NCBI GenBank assembly: GCA_018817845.1
Contig: JAHITH010000029.1
Span: forward strand, 1 to 5,223
Direction: 5' to 3'
DNA length: 5,223 bases
From: Patescibacteria group bacterium
GTDB taxonomy: Bacteria > Patescibacteriota > Microgenomatia > UBA1400 > MFAQ01
The notes beneath the pieces are model-generated. The model did no database searches. It saw only the letters and a list, made by a program, of their open reading frames with translations, and was not told the origin of the DNA. The translations under genes were made by a program, and so were the position numbers. Each line of letters begins with the position of its first letter. The stretch's first letter is position 1. Shown piece by piece: positions 1 through 5,223 of this stretch.

Positions 1-266
1 TAATCATGGCATTTTTCCTGCAATATCCACCAGACAAATTCCAAAATGAAATCAAATTGGTACCCAGAGATAAATTCGGCTTCTCCACTGTCAACGCTTT
101 TGGTAAATACCAATTCAAAGAAATTAGCTGGGACCAAGACAGCCAACAAAAAAACGCACTCGTCATCACCACAGAAGAAGGTGCGGGTAACGAAGAGCCA
201 ATTTACCAAGTCCCGTTCCCCAATGGCGAGCCTGCCTTCAAATTTTACGCCACCACTCGTATATAA
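1..266 (+). CDS. C-terminal fragment of a probable GT39 (ArnT/PMT-like) membrane glycosyltransferase, 5' truncated by window edge
   Basis: The frame is open to the left edge (first full codon at position 3) and ends at TAA 264-266. The in-frame ATG at 6 is therefore probably an internal Met, not a start. The visible ~87 residues have no membrane segment and read as a small soluble tail: a hydrophobic IMAFFLQYPP stretch, then PRDKFGFSTVNAFGKYQF, then a W-containing acidic strand and a short beta-rich end. This pattern (…FFLqYpP-kfQN…RDK-GFsTV-xFgKyxF) resembles the extracytoplasmic C-terminus of dolichyl-phosphate-mannose-type GT39 proteins common in CPR genomes. Those enzymes transfer a sugar from a polyprenyl-phosphate donor on the outer membrane face. 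The catalytic N-terminal membrane domain lies outside the window, so the assignment rests on recalled family likeness only. The next gene starts nine bases after the stop, so the two are probably cotranscribed. The alternative is an unrelated small protein starting at 6. Confidence 0.6.
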   Translation, partial: IMAFFLQYPPDKFQNEIKLVPRDKFGFSTVNAFGKYQFKEISWDQDSQQKNALVITTEEGAGNEEPIYQVPFPNGEPAFKFYATTRI

Positions 267-275
267 TTACCATAA

Positions 276-1127
276 ATGAAAAAGCAGACCCTTTCGGTAG
301 TTTTAGCTACCTTTAACGAAGAAAAAAATATAACAGACTGTCTAAAATCAATTAGGAGTTTGGCAGACGAGATAATCGTGGTCGATGAGTCTTCAACCGA
401 TAAAACTAGGGAACTAGCCAAAAAGCTTGGAGCCAAAATTTATAAGGTTAAACACGAACCTATATTTCATATAACCAAAAACAAAGCAATAAAAAAAGCA
501 ACAGGGGATTGGGTTTTGCAACTAGACGCCGACGAGCGGCTTACCCCAAAAATGAAAAACGAAATAAGCGGATTACTGAATGGAAAGTATTTTGGGGTAG
601 ACTCTTGGCTATCTCCCCTTAAGCGCGCTTTATTGATCTTTCCCAAGCCTAAAAAATTATCACAACCCGCCGCGGCCTACTGGTTGCCCAGAAAAAATCT
701 ATTTCTAGGTAAATATCTAAAACATACTGGTCAGTACCCAGACCCGGTAATTAGACTCTTTCAAAACGGTAAAGCCATTTTGCCGGCCATAAGCGTTCAT
801 GAACAAATGAAGGTCAACGGTACAGTCGGTTGGTTGAGTTCAGACCTAGACCACTTAGCTACTCCCAGGTTTGAAAGATATCTAGAGCGCGAAAATCGCT
901 ATTCAGATCTAGAGGCCAAGCTCCTCTATAACAAGAAAATCAAAATTACCATTACCAACACCTTAAACTATCTATTTTACAAGCCCACCAAAACCTTTCT
1001 TTCTTTATATATCCGTCACAGAGGTTTTTTAGACGGTTTCCCAGGTTTTGTTTTCTCTCTATATTCCGGTTTTCACCATGCCTTTTCTTACATGAAACTC
1101 TGGGAGCTTTATCGAAACAAAAAATGA
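276..1127 (+). CDS. GT2 family glycosyltransferase, WaaE/KdtX-like
   Basis: 283-residue GT-A fold enzyme, expected to move a sugar from a nucleotide donor to a lipid- or glycan-linked acceptor at the cytoplasmic membrane face. The N-terminal GT2 core is clear: strand plus LATFNEE at 10-16, strand plus VVDESSTDKT at 35-44, and the metal-binding LDADERLTP at 83-91 (DAD = DXD). RLF at 160-162 and VHE at 174-176 match the acceptor-side region of WaaE-like proteins. The C-terminal third has the family pattern of a His/Arg-rich helix (LDHLATPRFERYLERE, 191-206), then YIRHRGFLDG-PGF at 245-258 and MKLWE at 273-277. The last part is amphipathic and probably sits on the membrane. WaaE-type proteins are usually about 250-260 residues, so this one is slightly long. 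There is no Shine-Dalgarno before the ATG; the start is chosen because the GT2 core begins immediately. The stop overlaps the next start as ATGA at 1124-1127. The exact sugar and acceptor are unknown. Confidence 0.9.
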   Translation: MKKQTLSVVLATFNEEKNITDCLKSIRSLADEIIVVDESSTDKTRELAKKLGAKIYKVKHEPIFHITKNKAIKKATGDWVLQLDADERLTPKMKNEISGLLNGKYFGVDSWLSPLKRALLIFPKPKKLSQPAAAYWLPRKNLFLGKYLKHTGQYPDPVIRLFQNGKAILPAISVHEQMKVNGTVGWLSSDLDHLATPRFERYLERENRYSDLEAKLLYNKKIKITITNTLNYLFYKPTKTFLSLYIRHRGFLDGFPGFVFSLYSGFHHAFSYMKLWELYRNKK

Positions 1128-2758
1128 AAAAAGCGGTAATATCCATTTCTTTCTTATTGTTGGTCAGTATTCCAGCATTCAAAAATTTAGTTTTTAAGGG
1201 TGGGTACACCAGTCATGATCTAACCCATCACGTGGTTCGGCAAATATCCATGAGTAAGTTAATCAAAGAAGGTCAGTTTCCTCCCCGTTGGGATGCAGAT
1301 CTAAACAACGGTTTTGGTTATCCAGTATTCATCTTCAATTACCCACTTCCTGCCTATATTGGCGATGTGTTCCATCGGCTTGGGTTAAGTTACGTTGATA
1401 GTGTCAAGTCAGTAATGTTAATCTCTCTTCCATTATCGGCCATTGGTATGTACCTTTTTCTATATAAATGGTTAAAAGAAAAAAGTCAATTACCAGCCAT
1501 TTTAGGAGCCGTCTTTTACCTCTACGCCCCAATTAGATTTATAAACGTTTATGTATCGGCTTCTGTGGGGGGGGCGTTAGCTTTGGCTATTATACCCTTC
1601 TTGTTTTGGTCCATAACAAAGCAGGTTCAAGAAAAAACACCTTCCTCTTTACCCAGAACAGGTCTCCTTTTTGCCTTGCTTATACTTTCGCACAACATTA
1701 CAGCTCTGATCTTTGCTCCAATAATTATCCTTTTCGCCCTGCTTATATCTTTCCAGTCATTAAATTTTCAAAAATCACTTAGGTCCATTTCCTTATCACT
1801 AATCCTGGGTTTAGGATTATCTGCATATTTCTGGATTCCGGCTATCGCCAGCAGAGGCATCCTTCGTTACGACTCTCTAATGGAAGGCCAGTATTTAAAA
1901 CACTTTCCTTCCTTATACCAACTAATTAGATCCCCGTGGGGGTATGGTATGTCTAATCTGGGTGTGGACCAAGACGGCATGTCTTTTCAAATAGGTCTGG
2001 CTCATTTACTCGTTACTTTATTATCTATTAAATTATTGTTTATCAAGAAAAATCAAAAAGCAGTCATATTGTTTTTATTAATATTCATCACCTCTGTCTT
2101 CTTAATGCTTAAGGCAAGTTCTCCGGTTTGGCAGTATCTTCCCCTCCTTCAACTTGTTCAATACCAGTTCAGAATCCTGGCTATTACCGTTTTTTCAGCC
2201 TCTGTACTGGTTGCGCTTCTAATAAAAAATAGCCGTTTCAAGTTACTGTTTTTTGCCCCCCTTTTATTTTTGCTTCTCTACGCAAACAGAAACCACCTGC
2301 GCATTAATGAGATGTTTAATCCTGGTGAAGATTATTACCTAAACTTAAAAACTACCACCGCATCTTGGTCAGAGCACCTTCCCCAATGGTCGGCCCCGGC
2401 TTCCACAGAATCGCCTGGGAAAATTATAATCACAGAAGGTTCGGGTAAAATTTATATAGAACAAAACAAATCAGCTCTAGTCTCAGCAAAAATCCAGGCC
2501 ACCACGCCCATCACCATTCAATTCAATCAAGTCTATTATCCTGGTTGGGTATTTCTATTAAACAACAAGCCCATAAACTTCACTTACCTTGAATCAAACA
2601 GCAACGGTATGCCAGTTATTTCAATTCCCAAAGGTGACCACCTTTTTATTGGTAAACTTACTAAAACAAACACCCACAAGTTTGCAGAGGGTCTTACTTT
2701 ATTAAGTATTATTTCTTCTGTCTTAATAATAACTAAGAAAACAAAAAAACTATCATGA
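1124..2758 (+). CDS. Polytopic membrane protein of the PTPS-related (PF10131-like) family, probable GT-C-type glycosyltransferase
   Basis: 544 residues with roughly 11-12 predicted membrane segments: about 5-23, 70-88, 97-116, 124-141, 147-164, 181-208, 221-243, 289-307, 312-329, 346-367, 373-386 and 521-537. After the first segment comes the polar signature GGYTSHDLTHH (26-36), with an HD pair at 31-32. Then come GQFPPRWDADLNNGFGYP (50-67) and FNYPLPAYIG (71-80). This is typical of proteins annotated '6-pyruvoyl-tetrahydropterin synthase-related domain; membrane protein'. The name is historical, and no pterin enzyme is implied. LSHNITAL at 188-195 is another family hallmark. A soluble section at about 388-515 carries YYPGW (471-475), as in YfhO-like proteins, followed by one C-terminal anchor. 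The overall plan and the acidic residue in the first outer loop suggest a GT-C enzyme using a lipid-linked sugar, which is inference. The start is fixed by the ATGA overlap with the GT2 gene. A G8 run codes for V148-A151. Confidence 0.8.
   Translation: MKKAVISISFLLLVSIPAFKNLVFKGGYTSHDLTHHVVRQISMSKLIKEGQFPPRWDADLNNGFGYPVFIFNYPLPAYIGDVFHRLGLSYVDSVKSVMLISLPLSAIGMYLFLYKWLKEKSQLPAILGAVFYLYAPIRFINVYVSASVGGALALAIIPFLFWSITKQVQEKTPSSLPRTGLLFALLILSHNITALIFAPIIILFALLISFQSLNFQKSLRSISLSLILGLGLSAYFWIPAIASRGILRYDSLMEGQYLKHFPSLYQLIRSPWGYGMSNLGVDQDGMSFQIGLAHLLVTLLSIKLLFIKKNQKAVILFLLIFITSVFLMLKASSPVWQYLPLLQLVQYQFRILAITVFSASVLVALLIKNSRFKLLFFAPLLFLLLYANRNHLRINEMFNPGEDYYLNLKTTTASWSEHLPQWSAPASTESPGKIIITEGSGKIYIEQNKSALVSAKIQATTPITIQFNQVYYPGWVFLLNNKPINFTYLESNSNGMPVISIPKGDHLFIGKLTKTNTHKFAEGLTLLSIISSVLIITKKTKKLS
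1567..1574 (+). repeat. G8 homopolymer inside the PTPS-related membrane protein gene
   Basis: Eight consecutive G bases span the last base of a Val codon, two GGG Gly codons and the first base of a GCG Ala codon (residues 148-151, V-G-G-A). The reading frame is intact, and the residues fit a normal small-residue stretch at the start of a membrane helix. In otherwise AT-rich DNA a G8 tract stands out, and it is of a kind that can slip in replication or be miscounted in sequencing. No function is claimed. Confidence 0.85.
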
Positions 2759-3783
2759 ACAATATAAAGCTTCAACTTAATTCCGGCATTCACTCTAAGG
2801 GTAGGGGAGTCGGCTTTTATGCAGAAAACCTCACCAAGGCTCTAGCAAAAAACCCTTCCGTCATTCTGGCTTGTCCAGAATCCAATCAAATAGACATAGT
2901 CCACTATACCTATTTTGATCTATTCTATCCCACACTTCCCCTTAACAAAACCCACCCAACCGTGGTCACCATTCACGACCTAACCCCATTAATACTCCCC
3001 CATTTGTATCCAAAAGGCCTTAAGGGCACCTTTAACCTAATTCGCCAACGTCTTTCTTTGTTAAATGTGTCTGCCATTATTACCGACTCTCAAAATTCAA
3101 GAAGAGATTTAATAAAGTTATTCATGTTTTCTCCAGAAAAGGTTTTTGTAACCCCTTTGGCAGCAGACAAAATCTACAAAACCACCCCCTCTCCAATCTC
3201 GGTAGGGAAAATAAAATCAAAATTTAATTTACCAGAAAAATTTATTCTTACCGTGGCTGGTGGTCCAAACCCTAATAAAAATCTACCCGCCTTGGCAGAA
3301 GCAACCAAAGCATTAAAAATTCCCTTAATTGTAGTTGGTGGCGGTATGACCAAAGAATTGCCACCAGGCAAAACACACAAGGAATTAAAAGATCTAGTCA
3401 AGTTAAAAAGCTATTCTCACATAATTACCCCCGGCTTCATTACCAACAAAGAGCTTTTAGCTTTTTATTCATTAGCCACACTTTACTGCCAGCCGTCACT
3501 TTACGAAGGCTTTGGTTTACCAGTGCTAGAAGCCATGCACGCTGGTTGTTTGCTGGTTTCAAGCAACACCAGCAGTCTGTCAGAAATCTACTCACCTGGC
3601 ACCATTACCTTTGACCCTCAAAGTCAAGATAGCTTACAAAATGCCCTTACCAAAGCTCTTAACCTTACTCAAAAACAAAGAAACGGTCTCGTCAATAATG
3701 CCAAAGAAGTAGCCAAGCAGTTTAGTTGGAAAAAAACAGCCCAGAAAACAATAGACGTTTACACCCAGGTGCTTTCACAATGA
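2755..3783 (+). CDS. GT4 (group 1) family glycosyltransferase
   Basis: 342-residue GT-B enzyme, expected to be a retaining, nucleotide-sugar-dependent transferase at the cytoplasmic face. The N-terminal domain has the glycine-rich acceptor loop GRGVGFYAENL at 17-26 area, DIVHYTYFD at 47-55, TIHDLTPLILP at 73-82 and ITDSQNSRRDL at 109-119. The linker VTPLAAD lies at 132-138. The C-terminal donor domain opens with ILTVAGGPNPNKNL (164-177), where K175 is the lysine usually found in the (R/K)KN motif. It holds the EX7E signature EGFGLPVLE with E251 and E259, then AMHAG. It ends with FSWKKTAQKTIDVY (323-336), the usual closing helix. Length is at the short end for the family, with the region between the first strand and HDL compressed, as is common in CPR homologues. 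The start is set by the ATGA overlap with the preceding gene, and no Shine-Dalgarno is visible. The family includes mannosyl-, glucosyl- and other transferases, and the sugar is not decidable here. Confidence 0.92.
   Translation: MNNIKLQLNSGIHSKGRGVGFYAENLTKALAKNPSVILACPESNQIDIVHYTYFDLFYPTLPLNKTHPTVVTIHDLTPLILPHLYPKGLKGTFNLIRQRLSLLNVSAIITDSQNSRRDLIKLFMFSPEKVFVTPLAADKIYKTTPSPISVGKIKSKFNLPEKFILTVAGGPNPNKNLPALAEATKALKIPLIVVGGGMTKELPPGKTHKELKDLVKLKSYSHIITPGFITNKELLAFYSLATLYCQPSLYEGFGLPVLEAMHAGCLLVSSNTSSLSEIYSPGTITFDPQSQDSLQNALTKALNLTQKQRNGLVNNAKEVAKQFSWKKTAQKTIDVYTQVLSQ
3767..3771 (+). promoter_or_regulatory. Probable Shine-Dalgarno (AGGTG) for the 3780 start
   Basis: AGGTG sits eight bases before the ATG at 3780 and can pair with the CACCU of the 16S rRNA 3' end. 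It is the only convincing Shine-Dalgarno I see before any start in the window, and it lies inside the end of the GT4 gene. Together with the ATGA overlap it favours 3780 over the in-frame ATG at 3726. Confidence 0.5.
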
Positions 3784-4829
3784 AAAAAATTCTTCCACTC
3801 TTTTTGTTTTGGGCAGTAATTATTTATACCCTCACCTTTTTAAGCTCAAGTCCAGTTTTTTTTGACTATTCATACCAGGCGACCTCAATGATCAAGGAAG
3901 ATCTACCATCGGTAAGGCATCTACTAAACTTCGACGGAGGGCACTACCAAAACATTTCCCACTTCGGTTACATAATGAAATTTCAAACAGCCTTTTTCCC
4001 CTTATATCCAAGTTTAATAAAACTATTTGCTTTCCTTACAAACAGCCATCTAATTTCTGCCCTCCTAATCTCTCTTGTTTCCACTTTCTTTGTTGTAAAA
4101 CTACTCCCTATTAACATAATATTCTTCCCCTTATCCTTTTTCCTTCTAGCAGGTTACACCGAAAGCTTATTTTTGCTTCTCTCGCTCCTGTCTTGGCATT
4201 TATTTAAACAAAAAAAATACTTATTTTCTGGAGTATTTGGTTTTTTTGCTTCACTTTCAAGATTCTACGGAATTCTCCTTTTTCCCTCACTTTTACTGGA
4301 ATATTTTCTAAAGCTACCCAAAAATACAAGATTTAAACTCGGCTCTTACCAGCCCGTCATCCCACTTTTACTAATTCCCTTAGGTCTAGTGGTTTATATG
4401 ATATATCTGCAGTACACGTATCAAGATCCTTTTTCTTTCATCCACGCTCAATCTCTATGGAATCGAGGAGAAATAATATCACCGTTTCGCACAGTTTATC
4501 GTTATATTAAAATACTCACCACCGTTTCACCCACCATCATCCAGTATTGGGTAGCCTTACTAGAGTTATCAAGTTTAGCATTGGGTGTCTTAGCCACCTA
4601 CGTTCTTTACAAACAAAAACAGTTTTCTTATTCGCTCTATGTATTTTTAGGCTCCATTATTCCTTCATTCACCGGTACACTTCAGTCATTACCCAGGTTC
4701 CTGTTGGTCTTGTTCCCCATTTATTTTATAAAACTACCAACCAAATTCCGCCCCCTCCTCCTCACCGCAAGTTTTATTCTTCAGCTTGTTCTTCTCACCG
4801 CCTTCCTCACTGGCCGCTTCATCGCCTAA
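3780..4829 (+). CDS. PIG-V-like mannosyltransferase family membrane protein (GT-C), first of a tandem pair
   Basis: 349 residues with about 9-10 membrane segments (about 3-22, 73-88, 89-108, 113-140, 148-175, 191-211, 252-275, 283-300, 304-319, 325-345). After the first segment the outer loop carries NFDGGHYQNISHFGY (50-64), with D52 as the likely GT-C catalytic acid and H55/Y56 as the family signature. AFFPLYP follows at 71-77. Further PIG-V-type landmarks are GYTESLFLLLS (125-135), SLSRFYGILLFPSLL (158-172), DPFSF…Q..W (216-227) and SLPRFLLVLFPIY (303-315). The eukaryotic namesake adds the second mannose to GPI anchors from dolichol-phosphate-mannose. Bacterial members have no GPI, so here it probably mannosylates a lipid-linked or surface glycan, which is inference. 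The start at 3780 gives an ATGA overlap with the GT4 stop, a Shine-Dalgarno at 3767-3771, and a protein opening MKKILPLFLFW as a normal first helix. The alternative ATG at 3726 would add 18 polar residues. Confidence 0.85.
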   Translation: MKKILPLFLFWAVIIYTLTFLSSSPVFFDYSYQATSMIKEDLPSVRHLLNFDGGHYQNISHFGYIMKFQTAFFPLYPSLIKLFAFLTNSHLISALLISLVSTFFVVKLLPINIIFFPLSFFLLAGYTESLFLLLSLLSWHLFKQKKYLFSGVFGFFASLSRFYGILLFPSLLLEYFLKLPKNTRFKLGSYQPVIPLLLIPLGLVVYMIYLQYTYQDPFSFIHAQSLWNRGEIISPFRTVYRYIKILTTVSPTIIQYWVALLELSSLALGVLATYVLYKQKQFSYSLYVFLGSIIPSFTGTLQSLPRFLLVLFPIYFIKLPTKFRPLLLTASFILQLVLLTAFLTGRFIA

Positions 4830-4856
4830 GAAATCGTGTAAAATAACTAAGCTGTT

Positions 4857-5223
4857 ATGTTTAACAAAAAAAACATCAAGTATTTTATATTGTGGAGATT
4901 TTCTCTATTACTAATCGCCATCTTGGCGATTTTTTTTGTCCCTCTCCGCTCTGGTTACACCCTGCAAACCAGTAGTTTTTCATTTTCAAACTTAGCCACC
5001 ATGTGGGCAAACTTCGACGGCCTGCACTACCTTTCCCTAGCAGAGAACGGATATAAAAATCTGTACTCCACCAGCCAGTATGCTTTCTTCCCAGTTTACC
5101 CATTCCTTATCAAAACCTTTTTATTTTTAGGCTCGTACCTTACCAGCGCTCTAGTTATTTCTCATCTTTCGCTGATTATTGGTATTTACCTTTTTTATAA
5201 ACTAATACTTTTAGATTTCAGTA
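4857..5223 (+). CDS. Second PIG-V-like mannosyltransferase, N-terminal part, 3' truncated by window edge
   Basis: The frame from the ATG at 4857 is open for 122 codons to the right edge. It opens with a short basic head (MFNKKNIK), then a membrane segment at about 9-30, then an outer loop with ANFDGLHYLSLAENGY (51-66, likely catalytic D54) and YAFFPVYPFLIK (75-86). A second membrane region follows with SALVISHLSLI (97-107). The order and spacing match the preceding gene: FDG at 51 there and 53 here, and FFPxYP at 72 there and 77 here. The two are therefore paralogues of the same family, and the spacing supports this start over the internal ATG at 5001, which would remove the first membrane segment. 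It begins 27 bases after the previous stop without an overlap. No Shine-Dalgarno is visible. A terminator-shaped hairpin lies within codons 19-28. The C-terminal motifs are outside the window, so intactness cannot be judged. Confidence 0.85.
   Translation, partial: MFNKKNIKYFILWRFSLLLIAILAIFFVPLRSGYTLQTSSFSFSNLATMWANFDGLHYLSLAENGYKNLYSTSQYAFFPVYPFLIKTFLFLGSYLTSALVISHLSLIIGIYLFYKLILLDFS
4913..4937 (+). terminator. Terminator-shaped hairpin with U-tract, inside the start of the second PIG-V-like gene
   Basis: AATCGCCA (4913-4920), loop TCT, and TGGCGATT (4924-4931) form a perfect 8-bp stem with four GC pairs. A run of eight T at 4930-4937 closes and follows it. This is the classic shape of an intrinsic terminator on the + strand. 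It falls 56 bases into an open reading frame and codes for part of the first membrane helix (codons 19-28, I-A-I-L-A-I-F-F), so a stop of transcription here would prevent the gene being made. It may be an attenuator, a partial terminator for the upstream operon, or a chance product of Ile/Ala/Phe codons. The shape is certain; activity is not. Confidence 0.4.

Noticed and set aside
6..266. Separate small gene starting at the ATG at 6
   Set aside because: The frame is open to the window edge, the first residues continue a hydrophobic strand, and the sequence resembles the C-terminus of a larger GT39-like protein. An internal Met is more likely.
2630..2647. AAAGGTG-AC-CACCTTT palindrome followed by a few T inside the PTPS-related gene
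   Set aside because: The loop is only 2-4 bases, the T-run is short and interrupted by A, and it lies within well-supported coding sequence. Probably chance.
3018..3027. Short palindromes around AAGGCCTTAAGG in the GT4 gene
   Set aside because: Small overlapping palindromes inside a coding region with no paired partner or repeat elsewhere in the window.
3726..3779. In-frame ATG at 3726 that would extend the first PIG-V-like protein by 18 residues
   Set aside because: The extension is polar, overlaps the GT4 gene by 58 bases and lacks the membrane-helix opening. ATG 3780 has an ATGA overlap matching the two upstream junctions and an AGGTG Shine-Dalgarno.
4837..4844. Possible -10 element TAAAAT (4839-4844) in the 27-base gap before the last gene
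   Set aside because: It matches TATAAT in five of six bases, but I see no acceptable -35 element at 15-18 bases spacing, and AT-rich DNA gives such hexamers often. Kept only as a possibility for an internal promoter.
4853..4866. Inverted repeat TGTTA-TGTT-TAACA covering the start codon at 4857
   Set aside because: Only 5 bp with one GC pair, so too weak to be a meaningful RNA structure.
4885..5103. Minus-strand open frame of 72 codons
   Set aside because: It lies antisense to the second PIG-V-like gene, whose motifs are clear on the + strand. The antisense translation shows no recognisable feature.

Overview
The window is AT-rich bacterial DNA with all genes on the + strand, tightly packed, and it carries one thing: a membrane-associated glycosyltransferase cluster. 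The protein types point to a Candidate Phyla Radiation (Patescibacteria) bacterium, most likely of the Microgenomates kind. These types are a GT39-like C-terminus, a WaaE-type GT2, a PTPS-related membrane protein, a short GT4 and PIG-V-like mannosyltransferases in a row. Short intergenic gaps and mostly absent Shine-Dalgarno sequences agree with this. It is inference from style and family content; no marker gene is present. UGA is used as a normal stop (three of five visible stops), which argues against the Gracilibacteria/SR1 code in which UGA is glycine.

Layout: (1) 1-266, the C-terminal tail of a gene entering from the left, probably a GT39/ArnT-PMT-like membrane glycosyltransferase. (2) 276-1127, a cytoplasmic GT2 glycosyltransferase of the WaaE/KdtX-like type. 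(3) 1124-2758, a polytopic membrane protein of the '6-pyruvoyl-tetrahydropterin synthase-related' family, probably GT-C-like. (4) 2755-3783, a GT4 (group 1) glycosyltransferase. (5) 3780-4829, a PIG-V-like mannosyltransferase. (6) 4857 to the right edge, the N-terminal part of a second PIG-V-like protein. Genes 2 to 5 are chained by three identical 4-base ATGA start/stop overlaps, so they are almost certainly one transcript with coupled translation.

The likely joint role is building a surface glycan. The cytoplasmic GT2 and GT4 enzymes would use nucleotide sugars on the inner face. The GT-C-type multispanning enzymes (GT39-like, PTPS-related, two PIG-V-like) would use polyprenyl-phosphate sugars on the outer face. 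Acceptor and sugars cannot be read from sequence.

Points worth a second look are a terminator-shaped hairpin with a U-tract inside the first membrane segment of the last gene, the tandem PIG-V pair, a G8 homopolymer in gene 3, and a shift in strand composition from gene 2 to genes 4 and 5. I found no RNA genes, CRISPR arrays, insertion sequences or att sites. No stretch without a gene exceeds 27 bases. I did not find a clearly unprecedented system.
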